Shown: one piece after another, positions 16,951-24,371 of the stretch
Position numbering within the stretch: the stretch's first letter is position 1
Layout: each line of letters opens with the position of its first letter
Assembly: GCF_039634365.2 (NCBI RefSeq)
Contig: NZ_CP155079.2
Location: forward strand, 3,720,001 to 3,784,000
From: Mucilaginibacter sp. PAMB04168
Lineage (GTDB): Bacteria > Bacteroidota > Bacteroidia > Sphingobacteriales > Sphingobacteriaceae
DNA length: 64,000 bases
Reading direction: 5' to 3'
Notes under the pieces: model-generated
Databases searched by the model: none
Told to the model about the DNA's origin: nothing
The model's input: the letters and a program-made list of their open reading frames with translations, nothing else
Position numbers and translations under genes: made by a program

Positions 16951-17574
16951 ATGGAGAATAAGAATTTACCATTAATTACTATCACGTTATCGGGCTTATT
17001 TGCCATATTAGGGACAATTGTGGGAGGCGTCGTTCAAGGCTACTGGAATGTTCAGCTTGCGGAAAGAAAATATCAGTCGGATCTGGTGTTAAAGGCTTTG
17101 GAGTCGAGTTCTGCCGAAGAACGTTTACAAACACTTAAGCTGCTTGTTCATACCAACTTAATTAAAGAATCAGATGTAAGGGATAGTGTAAGCAGGTACA
17201 TACTGCAAAGCGAAAAAGACCCGGAGACCATTCCCCAAATTAAACCGGCAGCAGCCCAATCTCTTGAACCGCCTATAATAAATAACGCCAGACTTTATTT
17301 ACTAACAGGCAGTAAAAATAAGGCTATAGCATTTACCGACCTTAACAGCAAACTTACTTCAGCTGGTTTCAAAGTAATGGGAGCAAAAAATATCATTGAT
17401 GTTGGTCGGCCCGATGCACCGGAGGTTAGGTATTTCAACATGTCTGATCAGCAACAGGCTGAAAAAATAGCAGAATTTGTAAGATTTAAATTTGACGCAT
17501 CAAACTTTGCAGCCAAATACTATGTAGATGCCAAGGCAAAGCCTGGATATATAGAAATATGGCTGGGCAGGTAG
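16951..17574 (+). CDS. Membrane-anchored protein with a LytR_C/SPOR-like C-terminal module, function unknown
   Basis: 207 residues. One N-terminal transmembrane helix (LITITLSGLFAILGTIVGGV, residues ~8-28) is followed by an amphipathic helical stretch with AEERLQTLKLLVH. After a Pro-rich linker (~95-110), the C-terminal ~95 residues (ARLYLLTGSKNKAIAF... GFKVMGAKNIIDVGR... AEKIAEFVRF) have the beta-alpha-beta pattern of LytR C-terminal or SPOR-like domains. That similarity is weak and by eye only. A perfect TATATTTG -7 element lies at 16915-16922, 28 bases upstream of the ATG. Confidence 0.6.
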   Translation: MENKNLPLITITLSGLFAILGTIVGGVVQGYWNVQLAERKYQSDLVLKALESSSAEERLQTLKLLVHTNLIKESDVRDSVSRYILQSEKDPETIPQIKPAAAQSLEPPIINNARLYLLTGSKNKAIAFTDLNSKLTSAGFKVMGAKNIIDVGRPDAPEVRYFNMSDQQQAEKIAEFVRFKFDASNFAAKYYVDAKAKPGYIEIWLGR

Positions 17575-17669
17575 CGCTATGTAAACTGATGCAAATCTGT
17601 TACTTGTACTACGTTCCATACTTTAAAACCTTTCATCATACATCAGGTTTAAGAAATTAAACTTTGGTG

Positions 17670-19007
17670 ATGAAAAATCATTTTGCCTGCCTTTTTTTAA
17701 TCTTTTTAACAGCAATGCTTTGCTGCTCCTGCAGCAAAAGAGGCCCGCTTGCACTGTTTAACAAACTGTCGCCACATGATGCCTATGCCCAACGATTGAA
17801 AGATGCTGGATTAGAACGCTCAGCTATGGGCAACGCCTGGTTGCAAAAAGGGCAGCTGAGCGTTAGCAATCCTTTAAACATTAGCATTCCATACAAGGAA
17901 ACCGGTTATTTTTCGGCCGAAAAAATACCAGTTACTGCTTTGCGATTCGATGCCCGGCGTGGGCAAAAGCTAAACATAAGCCTAACTAAAAAGCCGCAGA
18001 CCAATTTCTCCATCTATATAGATCTGCTGCAGGAACAAAGCGCGACCGAACAAAAAGTTTTAGCCTCGGCAGATACTAACGGCCGCAGCTTGGAATACGA
18101 GGTTAAGGAGAACGGTAAATACATATTACGCCTTCAGCCAGAATTGTTGCGCAGCGGCGAATACACCCTTACCATCACTTCCGGCCCTTCACTCAACTTT
18201 CCGGTCTCATCAAGCGGCAAGCCGCATATAGGGAGCTTTTGGGGCGATGGGCGCGATAACGGCGGCCGACGGCACGAGGGCGTTGATATATTTGCTATCA
18301 AACACACACCAGCCATTGCTGCTGCCAATGGCACGGTAACCAGGGTCACCGAAAACACTTTGGGCGGCCTGGTAGTATTTATGCACCCCGATAACCGCGA
18401 TTATACGCTGTATTATGCCCACCTGGACAAACAATTGGTGCAAGACGGACAAACTGTACGCATAGGCGACACCCTTGGGCTGGTAGGTAACACTGGTAAT
18501 GCCCGCACTACACCGCCGCATCTGCACTTTGGCATTTACACTAACGGTGGGGCAATTGATCCGCTGATTTTTGTCGACCGTGAAGTAAAGTCTCCACCTC
18601 CTATCAGCGCCTCGTTAACATTGCTCAATGCCACGGCCCGTACAACCGCCCGCAACAACGCCCTACATATCGAACCGACTGACAAGGCACTTACCCGCCA
18701 ATCCGTACCCATTAGCACACCACTTACTATTGAAGCAGCCACAGACGGCTGGTACAAAGCCACCCTTCCTGACGGTACGCAGGGCTACATACAAAGCCGT
18801 AACGTAACCACAGCAACAGCTACTCTGCGCCGTATTACCCTCAATCAAGCCCGGCCGCTGTTAGATGCACCGGATAGTGTAACGGCTGCCCGTAAAGCAA
18901 CCCTGGCCAACGGTACGCAGGTGGCTATCAGAGGCTCGTTCAAAAACTATTATTTAATTACTGATGATAACGAAAACACCGGCTGGATAAATATGAAAAT
19001 TGAGTAG
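17670..19007 (+). CDS. M23 family metallopeptidase lipoprotein with C-terminal SH3-like domains
   Basis: 445 residues from ATG 17670; TTG and GTG codons just upstream are in frame but less likely. Signal sequence with a Cys cluster at 18-21 (AMLCCSCSK) indicates a lipoprotein. After a beta-rich pre-domain (~60-175), the M23 domain carries HEGVDIFAIKHTPAIAA (His/Asp zinc ligands), a YYAHLD motif and HLHFGIY. The last ~120 residues contain two SH3b-like segments (GWYKATLPDGTQGYIQSR and YYLITDDNENTGWINMK). It is likely an outer-membrane-anchored peptidoglycan endopeptidase. It is the second M23 protein in the window but unrelated in layout to the one at 86. Confidence 0.87.
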   Translation: MKNHFACLFLIFLTAMLCCSCSKRGPLALFNKLSPHDAYAQRLKDAGLERSAMGNAWLQKGQLSVSNPLNISIPYKETGYFSAEKIPVTALRFDARRGQKLNISLTKKPQTNFSIYIDLLQEQSATEQKVLASADTNGRSLEYEVKENGKYILRLQPELLRSGEYTLTITSGPSLNFPVSSSGKPHIGSFWGDGRDNGGRRHEGVDIFAIKHTPAIAAANGTVTRVTENTLGGLVVFMHPDNRDYTLYYAHLDKQLVQDGQTVRIGDTLGLVGNTGNARTTPPHLHFGIYTNGGAIDPLIFVDREVKSPPPISASLTLLNATARTTARNNALHIEPTDKALTRQSVPISTPLTIEAATDGWYKATLPDGTQGYIQSRNVTTATATLRRITLNQARPLLDAPDSVTAARKATLANGTQVAIRGSFKNYYLITDDNENTGWINMKIE

Positions 19008-19073
19008 TTTTCCCTGCCTGGAGTTAATTATATATTAATAAGTTTAACCAAAAATTTATATAGCGTTAAACTT

Positions 19074-19760
19074 GTGAAAAAATCTTATTTCGTAGCCTTA
19101 TTTATTTTGCTACAGCTGGTTGCAAAAGGCCAGGTCATTAACCAATTTTCCAGATTTGACTTCAGCATATCCGGAGGTATCAGCAAGTCATTTACCGATG
19201 AAAGAAACTCAGATGTTGCCGTTCTTGGTTTGGCAGGCATAACTTACAACCAAACACCTTACATAAATTACGTTGCAGAGATACAAGGCGGTCAGTTTAT
19301 GGGAAACAGTAACTATGCTAACTCGTTACAGAGAGATTTTAAAACCAACTATCTGGCGCCAAGTTTCAGGGTACAGTTTCAATTGGGCGAGTTTGTAGAT
19401 TATAACAGCAGCAGTTTTTTAAACACTTTAAAAAATATGTATATCAGTCCGGGTATAGGCGTTATTTATACCCGATCAAACGTAAACACTATTGCTGCAT
19501 CCGGTAGCAGCTATACCACAGGCTATGATAAGGTAGTTGATTATTCAATGTTTATTCCGGCTCGTTTGGGTTATGAGTTTAAGATTTTTGTAGAGGATGA
19601 ACCATTCATGAAAATTGATGTAGGGTATCAATTCAATTACCTTATTGGCGATAAATTGGATGGTAACCTCAGCGGTAAAAGTAATGACATGTTTCACCAG
19701 CTCACACTGGGTTTTAAATTTGCTATTCCGGGAGTTACCACTTACCGTAAGCCTATTTAG
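19074..19760 (+). CDS. Outer-membrane beta-barrel-like protein of unknown function
   Basis: 228 residues with a GTG start at 19074 giving a proper signal peptide (KKSYFVALFILLQLVAKGQ). The rest alternates polar and aromatic residues with turn motifs, ending in a strand YRKPI preceded by LTLGFKFAIPG, as in small Bacteroidetes PorT/OMP_b-brl barrels. No catalytic motif. It follows the M23 lipoprotein by 66 bases in the same direction. Confidence 0.65.
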   Translation: MKKSYFVALFILLQLVAKGQVINQFSRFDFSISGGISKSFTDERNSDVAVLGLAGITYNQTPYINYVAEIQGGQFMGNSNYANSLQRDFKTNYLAPSFRVQFQLGEFVDYNSSSFLNTLKNMYISPGIGVIYTRSNVNTIAASGSSYTTGYDKVVDYSMFIPARLGYEFKIFVEDEPFMKIDVGYQFNYLIGDKLDGNLSGKSNDMFHQLTLGFKFAIPGVTTYRKPI

Positions 19761-19772
19761 GTGAAAACAGCA

Positions 19773-21665
19773 TCAGAGGTAATAAGCTTCGCCATTGCTT
19801 TTAACCCGACCGTTATCAAGCAACTGCCTGATCACGGTCAGTCTGTCGGCACTTTTGCCGTGTTTAAGCGAGGTAACCAGCTGTTCGAGATGCAAAGGGC
19901 CAGTGTTTAAGAGCTGAAGTATTTCTTCGGTAATTAAGCCCTGCAACTGACCAGCGTTTTGGGCCTGCTTCTCACGGCGGCAAACATCACACACGCCACA
20001 TTTTGGAGCGTTCAACTCGTTGAAATATGCCAACAATTGCTGGCTACGGCATTGATTGTGGGTTACATAGCCCAGCATGGCTTCCATCTTTTTGCGGTAC
20101 ACGGCCTTACGGTTTTCCAGGTATTGGCGGTCAATCCATAAATGGTCTGACGTTTGGCGGGCTTTAAGATAGGTAACCTGCGGTTTATCGGTTTGCGGCA
20201 GGTAGGTTAAAACACTAAAGTCATTCAGCTGCTGCATAGCATCAGTTACCTGCTGTACGCTGAGGTTAGTACGCCGGGCAATATCAAACTCGCGCATGCG
20301 GGTATAGTTCTCAAATGCGCCACCGTATGAGCGCAGCAGCGTTTTTATAAAAGGATCCCAAGCCGGGTTTTGTATCTGGAAATTATATAGTTCCTCGTGT
20401 CCTATCTCAAATTGAAATCGGGAAGGTAGAAAAACGCTTTCGTTGAATGACAGGTATTCGCCCTGTTCCAAAAACTTAAGCGCATTTAAACTTTTCAAGG
20501 CATCGAGCTTAAAACGACTGCTAAAATCAGCCAAATCCAGATCAAAGCTCATACCCTCGCCAGCCCCATAGGCCAGCTGGTAATAATTGGCCAGGTAATG
20601 ATATACCTGCTTAATTTCTTCTACGGTTGGAAATGCTACTTCAAATTTACGTTGCTGTTTAAGGCGGTCGTTTTCGTTATAAAACAGCACGGCGTAAGCT
20701 TTTTGCTCATCGCGCCCCGCCCTACCGGCTTCCTGATAGTAGGCTTCCAGGCTTTCGGGCAAATCTTTGTGCATTACATAGCGCACATCGGGCTTGTCAA
20801 TACCCATACCAAAGGCGTTAGTGGCTACTATAATCCGTATATGATTGTTTTTCCACTGCTCTTGCCGGGCGGTACGCAAATCACCGCTCAGGCCTGCATG
20901 GTAATAATCGGCCGGGATGCCGTTCTCGTTAAAGAAGCGGGCCAGTTCGGTCGTTTCCTTTCGGCTGCGCACATAAACAATGCCGCTGCCGTTTACGCTT
21001 CGCGCCACCTCCAGCATACGGCGAAGCTTATTTTCTTCATGTTGTATCCGGTAACTTATATTCTGCCGCTCAAAGCTTTGCTGAAAAACATTGCGTTCCC
21101 TGAATAGCAGCTTATCTTGTATATCGTCCTTTACCTCGGCTGTGGCCGTCGCTGTCAGGGCCAGGATGGGCACCTTGGGGTGCAGCTGCCGCAAATCGGC
21201 CACGTGCAAATAAGGCGGACGGAAATCATATCCCCATTGTGATATGCAATGCGCCTCGTCAACCGCAATCAGGTTTACTTTCATGTACTTGATGCGTTCC
21301 CTAACCAAGTCGCTCATCAACCGTTCTGGCGAGAGATACAAGAATTTCACCGGGCCATAAATGCAGTTATCCAGTGCAATATCTACCTCACGCTTACCCA
21401 TGCCCGATACAATGGCAACAGCCTCAATACCCTTTGCCTTCAGGCCATCTACCTGGTCTTTCATCAGGGCAATTAAAGGCGAAATAACCAGGCAAATACC
21501 CTCCATAGCCAGGGCCGGCACCTGGTAGCAAACCGATTTACCCCCACCCGTGGGCAGCAAGGCCAGCGTATCGCGCCCCTGCATTACCGACTCGATAATG
21601 GGCTGCTGCAACGGCCTGAAAGCCTCATGTTTCCAGTAATGCTGTAGTATTTGCGCTATGGTCAT
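19773..21665 (-). CDS. recQ: ATP-dependent DNA helicase RecQ (short form)
   Basis: 630 residues from ATG 21665. SF2 helicase motifs: Walker A LLPTGGGKS (38-44), DEAH box at 136-139 (AVDEAHCISQWGYDFRPPY), motif VI-like YYQEAGRAGRDE. The RecQ zinc module has Cys residues in HNQCRSQQL and CGVCDVC, then a winged-helix region to the end. No C-terminal HRDC domain is seen, so the protein is a RecQ core with RQC only. It unwinds forked or duplex DNA in recombination and repair. Converges on the barrel gene with 12 bases between stops. Confidence 0.94.
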   Translation of the reverse strand: MTIAQILQHYWKHEAFRPLQQPIIESVMQGRDTLALLPTGGGKSVCYQVPALAMEGICLVISPLIALMKDQVDGLKAKGIEAVAIVSGMGKREVDIALDNCIYGPVKFLYLSPERLMSDLVRERIKYMKVNLIAVDEAHCISQWGYDFRPPYLHVADLRQLHPKVPILALTATATAEVKDDIQDKLLFRERNVFQQSFERQNISYRIQHEENKLRRMLEVARSVNGSGIVYVRSRKETTELARFFNENGIPADYYHAGLSGDLRTARQEQWKNNHIRIIVATNAFGMGIDKPDVRYVMHKDLPESLEAYYQEAGRAGRDEQKAYAVLFYNENDRLKQQRKFEVAFPTVEEIKQVYHYLANYYQLAYGAGEGMSFDLDLADFSSRFKLDALKSLNALKFLEQGEYLSFNESVFLPSRFQFEIGHEELYNFQIQNPAWDPFIKTLLRSYGGAFENYTRMREFDIARRTNLSVQQVTDAMQQLNDFSVLTYLPQTDKPQVTYLKARQTSDHLWIDRQYLENRKAVYRKKMEAMLGYVTHNQCRSQQLLAYFNELNAPKCGVCDVCRREKQAQNAGQLQGLITEEILQLLNTGPLHLEQLVTSLKHGKSADRLTVIRQLLDNGRVKSNGEAYYL

Positions 21666-21905
21666 GTTTTGGTACAGCAAGTATAACGCATTTTGAGGCT
21701 GGGTGTGTGCGGGCGAAGTAGATTTGTTGGCTTTACAGCAGGCTAATGCCCGTTAGCATACTAATTGGCAGTCTAACCCTGTGAACGGTGGCGCGGTAAT
21801 TAATTTAAAACGCTTGTACCGAATTGTACTTAAAGTGCATGCCGTGGGAATTGGCTCCGGAAGCCTTATCGATAATATCAATACAAAGATATTCCTATTC
21901 AATGC

Positions 21906-22337
21906 ATGAAACTATTAGTTTATTTAGCAACGCTCCTATTACTAACATCAAAGCTATCTGCGCAAGTTATTAAAGCTGAAGAGGCTGCGGCAAACATTGG
22001 CCGGTATGGTTATGTGGACGGACAAGTTTACGAAATCAGAAAAATAGCGAACACTAAAACCACATTGATATATATAGGCGATCACCCCCCTAAACACCAG
22101 CTTGCAGTAATAGTAAAAGATAATACCGTTGGCTTAAAGTATTTAAAAAACTACACCGACATGTTAGGTGAATATGCCCGGGTACGCGGCACGTTAATTA
22201 AATATGGCGGCAAGCCGGCTATTGTACTACCTAATTGGGAAGAAGTACGGACGCTGGATTTTAAGGATGAGTCGCCAAAAAACTATGACAAAATCAGAAC
22301 AGAACTTAGACAGCACCTCCGGCAGTTTGTTGATTAA
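21906..22337 (+). CDS. Small secreted protein with OB-fold-like domain
   Basis: 143 residues with a signal peptide (KLLVYLATLLLLTSKLSAQ). The mature part has the five-strand rhythm of an OB fold (GYVDGQVYEIRKIANTKTT, LAVIVKDNTV, YARVRGTLIKYGGKPAIVL), a pattern found in secreted OB-fold proteins of Bacteroidetes. No catalytic residues are evident and the ligand is unknown. Its TAA overlaps the stop of the convergent gene in a shared TTAA. Confidence 0.65.
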   Translation: MKLLVYLATLLLLTSKLSAQVIKAEEAAANIGRYGYVDGQVYEIRKIANTKTTLIYIGDHPPKHQLAVIVKDNTVGLKYLKNYTDMLGEYARVRGTLIKYGGKPAIVLPNWEEVRTLDFKDESPKNYDKIRTELRQHLRQFVD

Positions 22338-22744
22338 TGCTGCTCTAATGACAACCGCATAAATTTAAGCACCTCATCTGTAAGGTCATCTGTACTGTAC
22401 ATTCTGAAATGATGATTAACCTGACTTGTGCTACCAGGTACCAGGCCAATTTTGGTGAAGCATAAATTATCGTAATAGGCTTCTTTAAAAGGAAATACTA
22501 CATTTATAAAATTCTTACCTAGCTGCGTTATCCAGGCTACACGTTTATCGGGATGACCTATGGCAATCATGGTTTTAGTAGGATGAAGCATGATGTTTCC
22601 CAGCCGTGCATATTGTTGTACGAAGTATTGGAACAAAGCAAGCGTCTGTTCGGATTTTCCGCTTAAAAAGGCCGCAATGAGTTCCGTATCGCCTGCAGAT
22701 TGCGTATAGTTTTGCATAATTGAATATACTGAATTTTGTCGCAT
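22334..22744 (-). CDS. DUF5655-like small cytoplasmic protein
   Basis: 136 residues, no signal. The pattern FLSGKSEQTLALFQYFVQQY, then MLHPTKTMIAIGHPDKRVAW and a terminal HHFRMYSTDDLTDEVLKFM, resembles the DUF5655 domain (a small alpha/beta domain of unknown function, often with DUF4287). This is judged by pattern only. Its stop shares the palindromic TTAA with the convergent gene at 21906. Confidence 0.55.
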   Translation of the reverse strand: MRQNSVYSIMQNYTQSAGDTELIAAFLSGKSEQTLALFQYFVQQYARLGNIMLHPTKTMIAIGHPDKRVAWITQLGKNFINVVFPFKEAYYDNLCFTKIGLVPGSTSQVNHHFRMYSTDDLTDEVLKFMRLSLEQH

Positions 22745-22808
22745 CGGTTCGCTAAAGCAGGCGCTTAAACAGCTAATTAAACCTTTTTATTTCTTAATAG
22801 TCAAAAAA

Positions 22809-22892
22809 ATGTCTATTGAAAGCAAAAAACGCTTTGTGATAGCGGTGAAGATCATACTAGTACTAGCCGATCCTGGCCCGTCATGTATTTGA
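22809..22892 (+). CDS. Putative 27-residue leader-like peptide ending inside a terminator
   Basis: ATG at 22809 (A-rich CAAAAAA before it) to TGA at 22890-22892. The product is basic at its start (SIESKKR), then hydrophobic (FVIAVKIILVLA) and ends DPGPSC. Ten of 27 residues are Ile, Val or Leu. The stop codon lies in the second arm of the hairpin at 22875-22898, which precedes the gene at 22921. Either a leader peptide acting by attenuation or a tiny membrane peptide with its own terminator; translation is unproven. Confidence 0.4.
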   Translation: MSIESKKRFVIAVKIILVLADPGPSCI

Positions 22893-22903
22893 CGGGCCTT
22901 TTT
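22875..22903 (+). terminator. Rho-independent terminator/attenuator upstream of 22921
   Basis: GGCCCGTCA (22875-22883), 6-base loop, TGACGGGCC (22890-22898), then TTTTT. It points along the + strand, yet the only upstream gene is divergent, so it must end a short transcript starting after 22744 or attenuate the gene at 22921. Confidence 0.85.
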
Positions 22904-22920
22904 ATAAAACTAATTTAAAC

Positions 22921-23208
22921 ATGGAAATTGATTTAACGCTCAATGTACTGGAAGAGACTGTAAGCAGCTTTTTCAAAGACTTTTTTGATGAAATGGATTT
23001 ACGAGCTGTTCACATTCCTACCAAGGCGGTTGTGCTTACCGCCAGCCGTAAAGGATTTCAGTTCAAGCACACATTTAATTTAATGGAGTGGGATGTATAC
23101 TTTGGCGCCAAACTGCAATTACAGGCTCTCCGTAGCATCAGAAGCATCATAGTACGGCAAGAACAAGCCTTATTAATGGAAAAACCAAAGGTTGATGGGA
23201 ACATTTAA
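22921..23208 (+). CDS. Small uncharacterised protein, paralogue of the gene at 57766
   Basis: 95 residues, soluble, no known domain. Shared with the 57766 protein are an N-terminal amphipathic helix (TLNVLEETVSSFFKDFFDEM), a PTKAVVLTAS strand, the core HTFNLMEWDVY (TFNLFEWNFY in the paralogue) and a C-terminal helix ending RQEQALL. Conservation of both spacing and the TFNL-x-EW core shows a real gene family. It starts 18 bases after the attenuator-like terminator, so its expression may depend on read-through. Function unknown. Confidence 0.7.
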   Translation: MEIDLTLNVLEETVSSFFKDFFDEMDLRAVHIPTKAVVLTASRKGFQFKHTFNLMEWDVYFGAKLQLQALRSIRSIIVRQEQALLMEKPKVDGNI

Positions 23209-23414
23209 GCGTGCAGCAGCAATTAGCTGATAAGCATAATTCATGTTCGGGAAAACACAGATCAGTGTTCACTGTGCACACGAAATGTTCAAGGTAAAGG
23301 TTGCTTCTTTTCCCACATTAACACGGGTTTGAACGCAGATTAAATTTAGTACCGACAAAACCACGTGGCGAAAAATAACGGTCTTGCTTCTAACCAATCA
23401 ACTACTCTTAACTC
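23209..23414. other. Convergent intergenic region, nothing identified
   Basis: 206 bases between two converging genes. No ORF with start and no strong hairpin was seen. Confidence 0.4.
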
Positions 23415-24272
23415 TTATAAGCCTGCCAGTATGTTATCCAGCCCCCAGCGCTCCTCTATCCCCAGTCCAAACAGTGCAAAGTCGTATTTTACCGGGTCGA
23501 GCGGGTCAAACTGGCGCAGGTGTTCGGTAAGTTCGAGAGCGGTTTGCCAGTCGGTTTGTTTGCGGGTAATGAGTTTCAGCCTGCGTGCTATACGGTCTAC
23601 GTGCAAATCGCAAGGGCAAACCAGTTCTGCCGAATTGATGCGGTTCCAGATGCCAAAATCTACCCCCTGCTCGTCCTTACGTACCATCCATCGCATAAAC
23701 ATATTCAGCCGCTTGCAAGTCGATTTTTGCGATGGCGATGATACATGCTTCTTGGTACGGTGCGGATAATCGGGCAGCGAAAAGAAGTATGAACGGAAAT
23801 GATTGAGCATAGCTTCAGCTTCCAAGCCGGCTCCTTCCCTGTTCTCTAAAGAGAAAATATATTCGGGGCTTGGCAACTCCTGCTCCACCTTCGGGCGGCC
23901 AGGGGGTAAAAACGCATCCTCCAAGCTCTCATATTGCTTATAATGCTGTTTAAAAAAGCTTATGAAGTAAAGGGTATCAACATCGTTAAAAGTGCGGTGC
24001 TTAAAGCTAAGCAAACGTTTCAAGTCGGGCTCCTGGTGGTTGACAATGAAGTCATACGGAGCGCCATCCATCAAGGCAATCAACTCCCGGCATTTTTTGA
24101 TGATGGTTACCCGCTGCCCCCAGGCCAGTGTAGCGGCCCAAAAGCCCATGATCTCGATGTCTTGCTGTAGCGTAAACTGGTGGGGGATTATAATAGGGTC
24201 GTTTTCAATAAACTCCGGCCGGTTGTACTGCGCTACTTTAGAATCGAGAAAGGCTTTAATATCGGTAACCAT
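23415..24272 (-). CDS. TIGR02757 family protein (DUF2400)
   Basis: 285 residues. The family features are clear: FIENDPIIIPHQFTLQQDIE, GFWAATLAWGQRVTIIKK, FKHRTFNDVDTLYFI, MRWMVRKDEQGVDFGIWN and the late PCDLHVDRIARRLKL. Members are widespread in Bacteroidetes and resemble HhH-type DNA glycosylase folds, but no reaction is established. It lies downstream of the cystathionine gamma-synthase gene on the same strand, separated by a hairpin-forming 99-base spacer. Confidence 0.88.
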   Translation of the reverse strand: MVTDIKAFLDSKVAQYNRPEFIENDPIIIPHQFTLQQDIEIMGFWAATLAWGQRVTIIKKCRELIALMDGAPYDFIVNHQEPDLKRLLSFKHRTFNDVDTLYFISFFKQHYKQYESLEDAFLPPGRPKVEQELPSPEYIFSLENREGAGLEAEAMLNHFRSYFFSLPDYPHRTKKHVSSPSQKSTCKRLNMFMRWMVRKDEQGVDFGIWNRINSAELVCPCDLHVDRIARRLKLITRKQTDWQTALELTEHLRQFDPLDPVKYDFALFGLGIEERWGLDNILAGL

Positions 24273-24292
24273 GTATGGAGAGTAAAGAATAA

Positions 24293-24359
24293 AGAGTCAG
24301 GAATCAAGACTAAGATCCATATTGCCTAATATGACTTAAATGTCCTGCTTCCTGACTCT
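24293..24359. repeat. Intergenic inverted repeat with AGAGTCAGGAA arms
   Basis: Perfect 11-base arms AGAGTCAGGAA (24293-24303) and TTCCTGACTCT (24349-24359) around a 45-base loop. Related words GAATCAAGA and TCTTGATTC lie beside them (24301-24309 and about 24364-24372). It sits between metB and the TIGR02757 gene and could weakly terminate or stabilise the minus-strand message. Confidence 0.65.
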
Positions 24360-24371
24360 CTACTCTTGATT

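Noticed and set aside
20598..21107. 169-codon plus-strand ORF inside recQ
   Set aside because: Antisense to conserved helicase motifs; no domain of its own.
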